A stretch of 64,000 bases of DNA from assembly GCF_038008325.1 (NCBI RefSeq), contig NZ_JBBOYW010000001.1, positions 2,408,001-2,472,000 of the forward strand, given 5' to 3'. The notes below the pieces were generated by a model. That model made no database searches and was not told where the DNA came from. It was given only the letters and a program-made list of their open reading frames with translations. This DNA comes from Lysinibacillus sp. FSL K6-0232 (lineage in GTDB: Bacteria > Bacillota > Bacilli > Bacillales_A > Planococcaceae). How positions within the stretch are numbered: the first letter of the stretch is position 1; every line of letters begins with the position of its first letter. The position numbers and the translations under genes were made by a program. Positions 8,627 to 17,536 of this stretch are shown one piece after another.

Positions 8627-9994
8627 TTACTTAACTGATTCAGCTACACCTAACACATCATTCTCTTCCAAGAACTTTGTATTGAATTGTGCGGATTTGA
8701 AGACATCATTGTTCATCAGTGCTTGGTGGAATGGAATCGTTGTATGAATACCAGGGCCCGCTACTTCGAATTCGCTAAGGGCACGGTTCATTTTCGCAAT
8801 CGCCTCTTCACGTGTATCTGCATGCACAATCAGCTTTGCGACCATTGAATCGTAGTATGGTGGAATCGTATAGCCTGCATACACAGCCGAATCAATACGA
8901 ACGCCATAGCCACCTGGTGTCACATAGGTTTCCACCGTGCCTGCTGATGGCATAAAGTTTTTATAGGCATTCTCTGCATTAATACGGCATTCAATCGCCC
9001 AACCCTTTATTTGAATATCCTCTTGTTGAAATGGTAATGCCTCACCAGAGGCAATCTTTAATTGTTGCTGGACAAGGTCAACGCCTGTAATCATTTCTGT
9101 GACAGGATGCTCTACTTGGATACGTGTATTCATTTCCATAAAGTAGAACTTGTCCTCCTGATAATCGTAAATAAACTCAATTGTCCCTGCACCTTCATAG
9201 TTACATGCTTTTGCTGCTTTGACCGCTGCCTCGCCCATTTCTGCGCGACGCTCCTCCGATAATGCTGGGGATGGCGCTTCCTCCACTAGCTTTTGCATAC
9301 GACGCTGTACCGTGCAGTCACGCTCGCCTAAATGCACCACATTGCCATGGCTATCTGCAAGCACTTGGATTTCACAGTGACGGAAATACTCGATAAATTT
9401 CTCTAAATACACGCCCGGGTTGCCGAATGCTGCAGCCGCCTCTTTTTGCGTAATATCAATGCCTTTGACAAGGTCTTCCTCTGTACGCGCGACACGAATC
9501 CCTTTTCCGCCGCCGCCAGCCGTTGCTTTAATAATGACAGGGTAGCCGATGTTCGCTGCCCACTCTTTTCCTGTTTCAATATCGGGTACAATGCCTGTCC
9601 CCGGCACAAGCGGCACGCCTGCTGCTTCCATTGTTGTGCGAGCAACATCCTTAATCCCCATAATTTTAATGGAGTCAGAGGATGGTCCGATAAATTTAAT
9701 GCCTGCGTTTTCACATGCCTCTGCAAAATCAGCATTTTCAGCGACAAATCCGTAACCTGGATGGATCCCATTTGCCCCTGTTTTTTCAGCCACACTTAGC
9801 AGGGCTGGAAAACTAAGGTATGAATCTTTTGATAATTTTGGTCCGATACAATATGCTTCATCGGCTAATTTCACATGTAATGCGTCTGCATCTGCCTCCG
9901 AGTAGACAGCCACCGATTGAATGCCTAGCTCTTTACAAGCACGAATAATACGCACAGCGATTTCGCCGCGGTTGGCAATTAACACTTTTTTCAT
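8627..9994 (-). CDS. accC: Acetyl-CoA carboxylase, biotin carboxylase subunit
   Basis: ATP-dependent carboxylation of the biotin on AccB, the first half of malonyl-CoA synthesis. It is 455 residues, full length. Visible are the N-terminal [20 protein letters not shown], the ATP-grasp glycine loop [16 protein letters not shown] (about 157-172), [18 protein letters not shown], the metal-binding [15 protein letters not shown] (about 286-300) and a complete C-terminal domain. It starts 14 nt after accB, so the two form an operon. The carboxyltransferase genes accAD are not in the window. Confidence 0.98.
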   Translation of the reverse strand: MKKVLIANRGEIAVRIIRACKELGIQSVAVYSEADADALHVKLADEAYCIGPKLSKDSYLSFPALLSVAEKTGANGIHPGYGFVAENADFAEACENAGIKFIGPSSDSIKIMGIKDVARTTMEAAGVPLVPGTGIVPDIETGKEWAANIGYPVIIKATAGGGGKGIRVARTEEDLVKGIDITQKEAAAAFGNPGVYLEKFIEYFRHCEIQVLADSHGNVVHLGERDCTVQRRMQKLVEEAPSPALSEERRAEMGEAAVKAAKACNYEGAGTIEFIYDYQEDKFYFMEMNTRIQVEHPVTEMITGVDLVQQQLKIASGEALPFQQEDIQIKGWAIECRINAENAYKNFMPSAGTVETYVTPGGYGVRIDSAVYAGYTIPPYYDSMVAKLIVHADTREEAIAKMNRALSEFEVAGPGIHTTIPFHQALMNNDVFKSAQFNTKFLEENDVLGVAESVK

Positions 9995-10008
9995 GGGTTT
10001 TGCACTCC

Positions 10009-10506
10009 TTACTCAGCTTTTACAAGGAATAATGGTTGACCGTATTCTACTAATTCTCCGTCTTTTACAAGCACTTCAACGATTTCCCCTTGTACCTCTG
10101 CTTCGATTTCGTTGAATAATTTCATCGCCTCTACGATACATACAATTGTTTCGTTGCCTACTTTGTCCCCTACTTTTACATAAGCTGGTGAATCTGGGTT
10201 TGGTGCTTGATAGAACGTCCCAACCATTGGAGATACAATTTTATGTAACGATGGGTCATTGGTTGCAGGTGCTGCAGCTGGCGCTTCCTCTACCTTAGCT
10301 GGCGCTGGTGCTGCTGGTGCTTCTACTGGTGCAGTTTGTTGTACAACAGGAGCCGCTACTTCCTTTTTAGGTGCTACAGTTTCTGTCACTACAGCATTAT
10401 TTTTCTTTAATTTTACTTTTGCGCCATCTACTTCATAAACAAACTCATCAATGGAAGACGCATCGACTAATTTAATAATTTCACGAATTTCTTGAATTTT
10501 GAACAT
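10009..10506 (-). CDS. accB: Biotin carboxyl carrier protein
   Basis: Carries the biotin shuttled between AccC and AccAD. It is 165 residues, with an N-terminal helical domain ([15 protein letters not shown]), an Ala/Pro linker (about 60-95) and a C-terminal biotinyl domain (about 90-165) with the biotin lysine in [20 protein letters not shown]. The frame is open 12 codons further up, but ATG 10506 has a perfect AGAAGGAGAG site and the family N-terminus. Lies downstream of the spoIIIA operon and is separated from it by a terminator. Confidence 0.97.
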   Translation of the reverse strand: MFKIQEIREIIKLVDASSIDEFVYEVDGAKVKLKKNNAVVTETVAPKKEVAAPVVQQTAPVEAPAAPAPAKVEEAPAAAPATNDPSLHKIVSPMVGTFYQAPNPDSPAYVKVGDKVGNETIVCIVEAMKLFNEIEAEVQGEIVEVLVKDGELVEYGQPLFLVKAE

Positions 10507-10611
10507 TTCTAACTCTCCTTCTGAAATAAAATCTACTACCACTAACTATTCTATATTTTTTCGAATCAATTTGAAATAGTTAAATGAAAATTAAGTAAAT
10601 ATGAACAAAAT

Positions 10612-10644
10612 AAAAGGCTTTCTTTTACTAAACGAAAGCCTTTT
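10612..10644 (-). terminator. Terminator of the spoIIIA operon
   Basis: Perfect 11-bp stem AAAAGGCTTTC / GAAAGCCTTTT with an 11-nt loop and a U-rich minus-strand tail, between spoIIIAH and accB. Confidence 0.85.
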
Positions 10645-10707
10645 CATAGCGCTGCTATATAACAATGTTTTAAAAGTAAACTAAATATTTGTACTTTTCT
10701 GCACTTT

Positions 10708-11262
10708 TTAATAATTATTAGCACTGAACTTTACTTGTACATCACTCGCGCCTTCCATCTCTGTTCTAACAAGATAAATAATTTCATTTGCTTGCGCCTT
10801 TGATAGTTCCTCCGCCATCACTGTAACAGAAATTTTTTCGCCGTCAGCACGAACAAATGCATCAGAATAACCTAATGATTTAATGAGCATTTCAAGCATC
10901 GCTTCTGCTGATTCGCGCTTAATCAGACCATCCATTTCATTAAATGCCTCGTTTTTCTCCTCAGCAGAATATTCCTCTGATGCAATTTTTTGAGTTAATT
11001 GCTCACGAAGCTGACTTCTTTCATCACTAACTTGCATACGCATTTCTTCAAATAGATGACTTGGTGAGGATACTTCTTGTGTGACATCGTTTGTTGCTTC
11101 CTGATCTGTTACACCTGTTACGGCTGTTTGCTGTAATGTATCATCCGTAAAAATAGTAAGCCCATTAAACTGCTTTGCTGGATCAACCAAATAATAGACT
11201 GAAATAACTGCTACTAAACTTAATAATGTCATAAACCAAACTGTTCTTCTACGTACGCGCAT
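10708..11262 (-). CDS. spoIIIAH: Stage III sporulation protein AH
   Basis: Mother-cell half of the SpoIIQ-SpoIIIAH channel across the intermembrane space of the engulfed forespore. It has 184 residues; B. subtilis SpoIIIAH has about 218. A basic N-terminus (MRVRRRTVWFM) and a single membrane anchor (about 8-26) are followed by an acidic, helical linker and a C-terminal ring-building-like domain ending GEKISVTVMAEELSKAQANE and VQVKFSANNY. The start follows the spoIIIAG stop directly (TAA-ATG). The shortening lies mostly in the linker. Confidence 0.93.
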   Translation of the reverse strand: MRVRRRTVWFMTLLSLVAVISVYYLVDPAKQFNGLTIFTDDTLQQTAVTGVTDQEATNDVTQEVSSPSHLFEEMRMQVSDERSQLREQLTQKIASEEYSAEEKNEAFNEMDGLIKRESAEAMLEMLIKSLGYSDAFVRADGEKISVTVMAEELSKAQANEIIYLVRTEMEGASDVQVKFSANNY

Positions 11263-11682
11263 TTACTTTTCCTCCTTATTTTCCATTGGAACAATAATAA
11301 TTCGATGAATTGGCAGCTGCATCACCTGACTCACAACTGCACGAATTTCATTTTTCACAAAAATATCGGACGCACCTTCTGACACAACTAACATACCTGT
11401 TACGTTTTTTGTGCCCTGCTCAGTCCCTCGAAAATATTGGCTAAATAGTTTATTGTCACCCTGCTCATCTGTCATCTCTCCATAATAAAAATAGACTTTG
11501 ACCTCCCCAACACCTTCCATAGCCTTTAATGTTTGTTCCAATTTTTCTTCATTTGTGAGCGGCGATTGCTTGTCGTTTGTTGAATTCGTTTGATACATTG
11601 GTAAAATGATGAAAATTCCCACGGAGGCAGTTATAAGTATGAAAACCATCAATGACGTTGTTTTTTTGCGTGTCTTTTCCAC
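11263..11682 (-). CDS. spoIIIAG: Stage III sporulation protein AG (short form)
   Basis: Ring-forming component of the spoIIIA-spoIIQ apparatus. It has 139 residues, against about 229 in B. subtilis. It contains a TM segment (about 10-28) and the ring-building fold (LEQTLKAMEGVGEVKVYFYY ... VTGMLVVSEGA ... IRAVVSQVMQLPIHRIIIVP). The missing length falls where B. subtilis has the long beta-rich insertion between strands, here reduced to about 20 residues. The GTG start is the only option in frame; the AAAGGAGG site is about 15 nt away, longer than usual. Confidence 0.88.
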   Translation of the reverse strand: MEKTRKKTTSLMVFILITASVGIFIILPMYQTNSTNDKQSPLTNEEKLEQTLKAMEGVGEVKVYFYYGEMTDEQGDNKLFSQYFRGTEQGTKNVTGMLVVSEGASDIFVKNEIRAVVSQVMQLPIHRIIIVPMENKEEK

Positions 11683-11744
11683 ATCACTTGTACATGGCCT
11701 CCTTTCATCTTCTCTTTTTCAAGTGTATGTACGCTTGTTTCTTC

Positions 11745-11888
11745 CTATGAATTGATAAATGGAATCTTTAATAGCAATTGTAAAAATACTAATGTAATGA
11801 CCAATTTGGTGAGTGAAATGATATCTTTATCATCCGTTAAAAAGATAAATAGCTGGCATATAAAAAGCAATGCTACTAACAGAATCAC
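11745..11888 (-). CDS. spoIIIAF: Minimal SpoIIIAF-like membrane protein (47 residues)
   Basis: Reading from GTG 11888, one base after the spoIIIAE stop and behind a GGGGGAG site, gives a 47-residue protein with two hydrophobic segments (about 1-18 and 28-44) joined by TDDKDIISLTK. Position in the operon and the pattern KLVITLVFLQLLLKIPF match the N-terminal two-helix part of SpoIIIAF, which is about 206 residues in B. subtilis. The entire soluble ring-building domain is absent; the frame ends at TAG 11745 and no remnant of it is seen before spoIIIAG. Either this genus has a stripped-down SpoIIIAF or the gene was truncated by deletion. The assignment rests on synteny and hydropathy. Confidence 0.6.
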   Translation of the reverse strand: MILLVALLFICQLFIFLTDDKDIISLTKLVITLVFLQLLLKIPFINS

Positions 11889-11889
11889 T

Positions 11890-12801
11890 CTATCTCCCCC
11901 CTGCCATTACTTGTACAAACACAATCAGGAAAAAACAAGAAAACATAAATGAAAAAGCAATCAAAAATGATACAGCACATAGCGTAAAGAGTGATTTACT
12001 TACTTGATCAAGCAATCGACAAATATCATCAAAAGCAATCGGCTCTAAAATAGCAGCCAGCATTTTTAATGAATAGGCACTAACAATTAGTTGAATGGTT
12101 GGAATAAAGGACACTGTAATAACAGCGATAAAGGCACTAATACTTGTAATGGAGGATGTAAATTGTGTCATATGCTGAAACATGGAAAAGCTATCAACAA
12201 TAAAAGACCCGACAACAGGAATATTTTCTTCAATTAATTTTTTAACAGGCTCTGCTACAGCGGCATTGACACTAAATGCTGCTACACCGCTTGCCGTCAC
12301 TAATAGCACATAGCATATAACAGAGGCAGAAACGATGCTCATAATCGTAAAGCGAATCAATTCTGCGATACGTGTAAAAGATATTTCTTTCACAATGACA
12401 CTGCATACATCAAAAACAATGGCAAAAAGCACGCCAGGAATAAGCCATTTACTGCTAACAATTGTAAGAACTTGTACAAAAAACAGTAAAAAGGGCTGCC
12501 AAGAGGCAATGGCTGTAATACTGCTGGATAGCAGAAAGCTTGACGTTAGAATCGGGTAGAATGCTGTAAATAAATGGGCTAGTCCTTGTGCAATTTCATC
12601 AATTAATGTAAAGGAATTAACAATAACAGGACCAATCGTTGCTAAAACAATTAGAAAAAAGAGTATCCTTGTCCCTTTTTCAAATGCTGGTATGACCATA
12701 TTGACAATTAATATAATGACGACATAGCTGCATAACATGAGTGTCATCTTGAGCAAGAGAAAGAATGGGTCGATTAAAAACGATAGTATTTGCTCCTGCA
12801 A
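11890..12801 (-). CDS. spoIIIAE: Stage III sporulation protein AE
   Basis: Polytopic mother-cell membrane protein of the spoIIIA complex. It has 303 residues, against about 399 in B. subtilis; the N-terminal extracellular part is shortened. About eight hydrophobic segments are visible, and VASGVAAF-like (LLVTASGVAAFSVNAAVAEP) and FIPTIQLIVSAYSLKMLAAI stretches fit the conserved core. It lies 12 nt after spoIIIAD. Confidence 0.9.
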   Translation of the reverse strand: MQEQILSFLIDPFFLLLKMTLMLCSYVVIILIVNMVIPAFEKGTRILFFLIVLATIGPVIVNSFTLIDEIAQGLAHLFTAFYPILTSSFLLSSSITAIASWQPFLLFFVQVLTIVSSKWLIPGVLFAIVFDVCSVIVKEISFTRIAELIRFTIMSIVSASVICYVLLVTASGVAAFSVNAAVAEPVKKLIEENIPVVGSFIVDSFSMFQHMTQFTSSITSISAFIAVITVSFIPTIQLIVSAYSLKMLAAILEPIAFDDICRLLDQVSKSLFTLCAVSFLIAFSFMFSCFFLIVFVQVMAGGR

Positions 12802-12813
12802 TGGCCTCGCTCC

Positions 12814-13191
12814 TTAGTTTAGCCTTTGTAAAATAGACGACACCTCCTGTAGAACAGCCAAAAATTCTTTGAACCAATACATCAAAATCACAATCTTCGC
12901 TGCGGCAAAAACGATGTTCCCGAGCACTTTATAGTGATGCTCTACAAGCAGCAATGACACCCATTGTCCTACATAGAACAAACTAGCACTTATTAAAATC
13001 GCTTTTGCATAAGGCAGAAACGCCAAGGTTTCTAAAAGCTGCTTCATAAATGGCAATAAAAGTGTCGAGAACAACATGCTAAAAAGCAAAAATGAAAACA
13101 TAACACTAATTAGCGCATGGAGTGGCTGTATAACTTCTTTTATCAGCAGTAATAAAAGCAGCATGACAACAGCAACAAGTACAATTTCCAT
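12814..13191 (-). CDS. spoIIIAD: Stage III sporulation protein AD
   Basis: Small integral membrane protein of the spoIIIA complex, 125 residues, close to the family length. It has four hydrophobic segments, including LVAVVMLLLLLLIKEVIQPL near the N-terminus and FKEFLAVLQEVSSILQRL at the C-terminus. Starts 5 nt downstream of spoIIIAC. Confidence 0.9.
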   Translation of the reverse strand: MEIVLVAVVMLLLLLLIKEVIQPLHALISVMFSFLLFSMLFSTLLLPFMKQLLETLAFLPYAKAILISASLFYVGQWVSLLLVEHHYKVLGNIVFAAAKIVILMYWFKEFLAVLQEVSSILQRLN

Positions 13192-13196
13192 CTACA

Positions 13197-13406
13197 CTAC
13201 CCAGATGATGTTAGCCATTGGAAAAATGTGAGAATTTCATTGAAAAATAGACGTAAAAAACGGAGCAGTTCTGCTGTCATATATAAGTAGGCAATAAAAA
13301 ATAAGAAAAATGAGAACTCCTTCTTCCCTGTTTGATCAAAGAAAACATGAAGAAGCGCAACAACTAGTCCCACTCCAGCAACTCTTAATACGTCTTGTAA
13401 TTCCAT
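13197..13406 (-). CDS. spoIIIAC: Stage III sporulation protein AC, first gene of the operon here
   Basis: 69-residue two-TM protein (DVLRVAGVGLVVALLHVFFD, then a second segment ending LRLFFNEILTFF), the normal SpoIIIAC length. In B. subtilis it is the third gene, after spoIIIAA (an ATPase) and spoIIIAB. Here the next gene upstream is an unrelated oxygenase whose terminator ends 48 nt before this start, so AA and AB are not adjacent and the operon must begin here, presumably from a mother-cell promoter. I could not fix a sigma-E motif with confidence. Confidence 0.9.
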   Translation of the reverse strand: MELQDVLRVAGVGLVVALLHVFFDQTGKKEFSFFLFFIAYLYMTAELLRFLRLFFNEILTFFQWLTSSG

Positions 13407-13453
13407 TCCTACGCCCCCTCGTGTACAGCAATATATGTTGCTCTACAAAAAAA

Positions 13454-13486
13454 AAGACCTCTATACATATGTATAGAAGTCTTCTT
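13454..13486 (-). terminator. Terminator of the nitronate monooxygenase-like gene
   Basis: Long stem AAGACcTCTATACAT / ATGTATAGAaGTCTT with one mismatch, followed on the minus strand by nine T residues. Confidence 0.9.
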
Positions 13487-13497
13487 GACAAAAATTT

Positions 13498-14508
13498 TTA
13501 GAGTAGCTTGTCCACAATGCTTTTAACAGTGCCTGTTTGCTGAATGAGATAGCTTTTTTCTCCCATCCACATCGATAAATATTCAGCATTGCCTTGCTCC
13601 GCACTTTCCTTCCGAATCGTTGTTGTTAAATAGTGCTGTAATGGATAGGGCGCTACTGTTGCATCCTGCATCTGCTGTGTAAACGTGTTTGCTAAGCCTC
13701 TCGCTGGTTTGCCTGTAAATGCACGCGTAACCGTTGTTTGCTGTTCTTTCGACGCCAATACTGCATTTTTATACAATGGCGAAATTTCACATTCCTCTGC
13801 TACGAGTAAGGCTGTGCCAATTTGAACCGCTTGTGCTCCGTTTGCCAATGCTCTCTGAATGGCTTCTTTTGTCACAAGTCCACCTGCTGCAATAATTGGA
13901 ATGGTAATTTGCCCAGCTACCTGCTGTAGTAAATCATCTAAAGGAATTAGTTCCACTGGTGCTGTCGTAAAGGAGCCTCGATGACCGCCAGCCTCTCCGC
14001 CCTGTAAAACAACCGCATCTACCCCTGCCTGCTCGACAAGCTTTGCCTCTTCTAATGTAGTAGCTGTACCAATTGTATAAATACCATTGTCCTTAAACTG
14101 TTGCAGAACCTCGGCTGATGGAATGCCAAATGTAAAGGAGCAAATGGCTACCTTTTCCTCAATAATCGCTTGCACCTGCCCTGCAAAAACTTCTTTGGAC
14201 ACAACACTTTGTACAGGTGATAGTCCTAGTTCATCATAAAAGGGTTGTAGTGCCATACGCGCTTGTTGTAAAACCTCAATATCAATTTGTGGCTCCTCTT
14301 GCACAAATAAATTGACTGCAAAAGGCTTTGTCGTTAACTTCTTTACTTCCTGAATAAATTGCTTTGTTTGCTCGCCATCTAAGTAACCCGCACCAACTGA
14401 GCCTAATAGCCCCGCCTCAGCACAAGCCGCCACAAATGTTGGTGTTGTTACGCCTGCCATTGGTGCTTGAATAATTGGATATTGAATATCAAATATTTTT
14501 TGTAACAT
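13498..14508 (-). CDS. Nitronate monooxygenase / enoyl-ACP reductase II-like FMN protein
   Basis: FMN-dependent TIM-barrel protein of the 2-nitropropane dioxygenase family, 336 residues. Conserved are the start IQYPIIQAPMAGVTTPTFVA, AVVLQGGEAGGHRGSF near residue 170 (with the catalytic His region), IPIIAAGGLVTKEAIQRAL and AQAVQIGTALLVAEEC for phosphate binding. Family members detoxify propionate 3-nitronate or act as FabK; FabK is unlikely without fatty-acid genes around it. ATG 14508 (MLQKIF) has AAGGAG at the right distance; a GTG three codons earlier does not. It sits between efp and spoIIIAC, where B. subtilis has spoIIIAA-AB. Confidence 0.88.
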   Translation of the reverse strand: MLQKIFDIQYPIIQAPMAGVTTPTFVAACAEAGLLGSVGAGYLDGEQTKQFIQEVKKLTTKPFAVNLFVQEEPQIDIEVLQQARMALQPFYDELGLSPVQSVVSKEVFAGQVQAIIEEKVAICSFTFGIPSAEVLQQFKDNGIYTIGTATTLEEAKLVEQAGVDAVVLQGGEAGGHRGSFTTAPVELIPLDDLLQQVAGQITIPIIAAGGLVTKEAIQRALANGAQAVQIGTALLVAEECEISPLYKNAVLASKEQQTTVTRAFTGKPARGLANTFTQQMQDATVAPYPLQHYLTTTIRKESAEQGNAEYLSMWMGEKSYLIQQTGTVKSIVDKLL

Positions 14509-14770
14509 GTCCCTCACTCCTTACTACTATTGTAAACACTTTTTCCAACGTTGACCATCTATCTAATGATAGAAAGCTAAAGGTTGTCGAGAAAAAAGTG
14601 ACCGTTCCTCTATCCAATGGCACAATCCCCAATAGTTTTTACGTGATATGTATAAGAAAAAATCAATTATGCTCCATCTAAGCTTCTATTTGCCGCTATA
14701 GAGTAAATCTTTAATCCGTGTGGGTTTTACAGCTTGTCGCCTTCGCACAAAAATATTTGCTAATACGAGA
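14509..14770. other. Intergenic region efp - nitronate monooxygenase
   Basis: No coding frame is supported. The stretch near 14732-14776 (containing CTTCGCACAAAAATATTTGC and CGAGATAAA) resembles one at about 48572-48633, so it may be a degenerate dispersed repeat. Confidence 0.4.
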
Positions 14771-14809
14771 TAAAATAAAAGCCCACCCTTTTAGCAAAAA
14801 GAGCAGGCT
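14771..14809 (-). terminator. Terminator of efp
   Basis: On the minus strand AGCCTGCTCTTTT pairs with AAAAGGGTGGGCT (two internal mismatches) and is followed by TTTATTTTAT. Confidence 0.75.
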
Positions 14810-14824
14810 ACATATTTATATTGA

Positions 14825-15382
14825 TTATGCACGAGAAACGTAAGAACCTTCTTCTGTGTTAATGATTAATACATCGCCTTGGTTCACGAAGAATGGTACT
14901 TGTACGATAAGACCTGTTTCAAGTGTTGCAGGTTTTGTACCGCCTGAAGCTGTATCACCTTTAATACCTGGTTCTGTTTCTGTTACTTCTAGCTCAACAG
15001 TGTTCGGTAATTCAACACCCAGCATTTCACCTTGGTAAGATTGGATATGCACTTCCATGTTTTCTTTTAGGAATTTTAATTCATATTCAATCGCATTTGA
15101 AGATAGCTCAGTTTGCTCATATGATTCTAAGTCCATAAATACATGCTCGTCACCTTGTGCATATAAATATTGCATTTTACGGTTATCAATTTGTGCTTTC
15201 TCTACTTTTTCACCAGCACGGAATGTTTTTTCATTCACAGAGCCATTACGTAGATTACGTAATTTAGAGCGCACGAATGCAGCACCCTTCCCTGGTTTTA
15301 CGTGTTGGAAATCTAATACGCGATATAATTGGCCATCCACAATAATTGTTAGACCTGTACGGAAATCGTTTACTGAAATCAT
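14825..15382 (-). CDS. efp: Translation elongation factor P
   Basis: Three-domain tRNA-shaped factor that relieves ribosome stalling at polyproline. It has 185 residues. Starts [20 protein letters not shown]; the modification-site loop [17 protein letters not shown] with its conserved Lys is at about 28-44; the C-terminal signature [20 protein letters not shown] is intact. Same papT-efp order as in B. subtilis. Confidence 0.98.
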   Translation of the reverse strand: MISVNDFRTGLTIIVDGQLYRVLDFQHVKPGKGAAFVRSKLRNLRNGSVNEKTFRAGEKVEKAQIDNRKMQYLYAQGDEHVFMDLESYEQTELSSNAIEYELKFLKENMEVHIQSYQGEMLGVELPNTVELEVTETEPGIKGDTASGGTKPATLETGLIVQVPFFVNQGDVLIINTEEGSYVSRA

Positions 15383-15399
15383 TTGTGTTCCTCCAAAGT

Positions 15400-16461
15400 T
15401 TATAAAATAATAAGTTCTTTTGACGAATGTGTCAGTCGTTCATTACCTGTTTCTGTAATTAAAATATCATCCTCGATACGGACGCCACCGATTCCTGGTA
15501 AATAAACGCCTGGTTCAATCGTCACGGCCATACCTGGCTCTAATACTGTATCAGAACGCATTGACAAGCCAGGGCCTTCATGTACTTCAAGACCAATACC
15601 GTGTCCTAAAGAATGACCAAATGCTTCGCCATATCCTTGTTCCTTTAAGTAGTCACGTGCAATCGCATCCGCTTGAATACCTGTTAAGCCAGGGCCAACT
15701 TTTTCAAGTGCCAATAGCTGTGAAGCAAGGACTGCATTGTACATATCTACTAACTTTTCAGATGGTTCTCCAACTGCCACCGTACGTGTAATATCCGAAA
15801 TATAGCCATTGTAGAGTGCGCCAAAGTCTAATGTTACAAAGTCGCCCTTTTCAATTACTTTATCCGTTGCAACGCCATGCGGTAATGCTGAACGAAGACC
15901 AGACGCAACAATTGTATCAAACGAAGACTGAGTTGCTCCTTGTTTACGCATGAAAAATTCCAATTCATTCGAAACCTCAAGCTCTGTTTTACCGGGCTTG
16001 ATGAAGCCTAAAATATGTGTAAATGCGTGATCAGCAATTTCACACGCAGCCTTAATAATATTAATCTCTTGTTCCGTCTTAATCAAGCGAATTTTTTCAA
16101 TTAGTCCAGAAATCGGCACTAAATCAGCTTGAATAGTTGCTTTATACAGTTCATATGTGCCATAGCTGACAGTATCTTTCTCAAAGCCCAATAATTTGAT
16201 ACCCATTTCATTGACCTGTTTAGCAATTTCTTCAATAATTGTTGCTTCATGCTGAACAATTCGGAAGTCCTGTACTTGTGCAGTAGCCTGCTCTGTATAA
16301 CGAAAATCTGTAATAAACACCGCATCATTTTGGGATACAATTGCTACGCCTGCTGTCCCTGTAAAACCAGTCATATAACGACGGTTATAGCCATTTGTAA
16401 TTAAAATGCCATCGATGTTTTGTTCTTGAAGTGCCTTACGTAGCTTTTGTAATTTCAACAT
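15400..16461 (-). CDS. papT: Xaa-Pro aminopeptidase-like M24 peptidase
   Basis: Cytosolic metallopeptidase predicted to remove N-terminal residues before proline. It is 353 residues: an N-terminal creatinase-like domain (1-120) and a pita-bread catalytic domain with metal ligands in [36 protein letters not shown] and [26 protein letters not shown] 16461 has GGGAG 8 nt upstream and matches the family start [11 protein letters not shown]. It starts just after the aroQ stop, so aroQ-papT-efp appear co-transcribed. Confidence 0.95.
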   Translation of the reverse strand: MLKLQKLRKALQEQNIDGILITNGYNRRYMTGFTGTAGVAIVSQNDAVFITDFRYTEQATAQVQDFRIVQHEATIIEEIAKQVNEMGIKLLGFEKDTVSYGTYELYKATIQADLVPISGLIEKIRLIKTEQEINIIKAACEIADHAFTHILGFIKPGKTELEVSNELEFFMRKQGATQSSFDTIVASGLRSALPHGVATDKVIEKGDFVTLDFGALYNGYISDITRTVAVGEPSEKLVDMYNAVLASQLLALEKVGPGLTGIQADAIARDYLKEQGYGEAFGHSLGHGIGLEVHEGPGLSMRSDTVLEPGMAVTIEPGVYLPGIGGVRIEDDILITETGNERLTHSSKELIIL

Positions 16462-16463
16462 AA

Positions 16464-16898
16464 TCAATTCTCCCTCTCAATAAATGTACGTAGTGCCAGC
16501 TCATAGCCTTTCGTACCTAGCCCGCAAATTTGCCCAAGGCAGGCTGGAGCAAGATAGGAATGATGACGGAAAGCTTCACGTTTATGGATATTCGAAATAT
16601 GTACTTCAATTACTGGCACAGCAATCCCTGCAATCGCATCATGTAGTGCGATACTTGTATGGGTATATGCACCAGGATTAAAAATAATACCATCGTATTT
16701 TTCGTCCTCCGCTTCATGCACCCAATCAACGAGTACCCCTTCATGATTGGATTGACGGAATTCCACTGTAGCTCCTAAAGAAGCCGCAAGATTTTGAAGA
16801 TTCTCCCGAACATCATCTAATGTTTCATAGCCATAAATATGTGGTTCTCTTTTGCCCAGTCGATTTAAGTTAGGTCCATTCAAACATAATAACTTCAC
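16464..16898 (-). CDS. aroQ: Type II 3-dehydroquinate dehydratase
   Basis: Dehydrates 3-dehydroquinate to 3-dehydroshikimate in aromatic amino acid synthesis. 144 residues with LCLNGPNLNRLGKREPHIYG (catalytic Arg and Tyr), VEFRQSNHEGVLVDWVHEA, NPGAYTHTSIALHDAI and VIEVHISNIHKREAFRHHS (catalytic His). The frame is open far upstream, but GTG 16898 with a GAGGG site matches the family N-terminus (MKLLCLNGPN). The next-but-one step, shikimate kinase, is encoded at 53.1 kb. Confidence 0.96.
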   Translation of the reverse strand: MKLLCLNGPNLNRLGKREPHIYGYETLDDVRENLQNLAASLGATVEFRQSNHEGVLVDWVHEAEDEKYDGIIFNPGAYTHTSIALHDAIAGIAVPVIEVHISNIHKREAFRHHSYLAPACLGQICGLGTKGYELALRTFIEREN

Positions 16899-16960
16899 GC
16901 TTCGATTCCCTCTTTCTATGTACTTGTCATTTATTTTATCATACACGGCGCATACAGCAA

Positions 16961-17386
16961 CTAATTTCCTTTTTGTGCTGTATGCTCCTGCTGATGAAAA
17001 TTGGCGGTTTCTAATAAAAAACGCAATAGACAAATTACAATCACGATAAATGGAATCGACAGCTTTTTAAAGGAAGAAAGCTGTAATGGTAAATCTAATG
17101 CTATCCACTCGATGGAAATCGTCACCAAAACTCCTAGTAAAAACGAGGAAAACACGGCTGGAATCACATACACATAGCGCATTGTTAAATATAAGCATAA
17201 GCCAATAATAAAGAGCAGAAAAATAAAAAGAGTCCACTGAAATAATTTTGAGCTTTCTTCAAACCAGTTCCACTTTTTATAAAAGCCAATTGGATGCCAT
17301 TTAATAAGATGAAAATAATGTAGCCCCTTTAAGCACAACGCCAAAACAAAAGCGCTAACTAGGGCTGTAATCACGGCTACTCTCAC
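16961..17386 (-). CDS. yqhR: YqhR-like membrane protein
   Basis: 141-residue integral membrane protein with four hydrophobic segments (about 3-22, 47-68, 70-95, 108-126) and a conserved-looking HLIKWHPIGFYKKWNW loop. Function unknown. Named by synteny: in B. subtilis yqhR lies between aroQ and yqhQ, as here. Confidence 0.75.
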   Translation of the reverse strand: MRVAVITALVSAFVLALCLKGLHYFHLIKWHPIGFYKKWNWFEESSKLFQWTLFIFLLFIIGLCLYLTMRYVYVIPAVFSSFLLGVLVTISIEWIALDLPLQLSSFKKLSIPFIVIVICLLRFLLETANFHQQEHTAQKGN

Positions 17387-17536
17387 AGTATATCCTCCTT
17401 TTCACATACAAATCATTGCCTAAAATGTATGATTAGTGTAGCCATATAGAAAATTTACTATGCGTAACTCTAGAGGTTTTTCACTAAATTTAGTACAATG
17501 ATACAGTTGAAATATATAAAGAGAGTGGTGTTGGTC

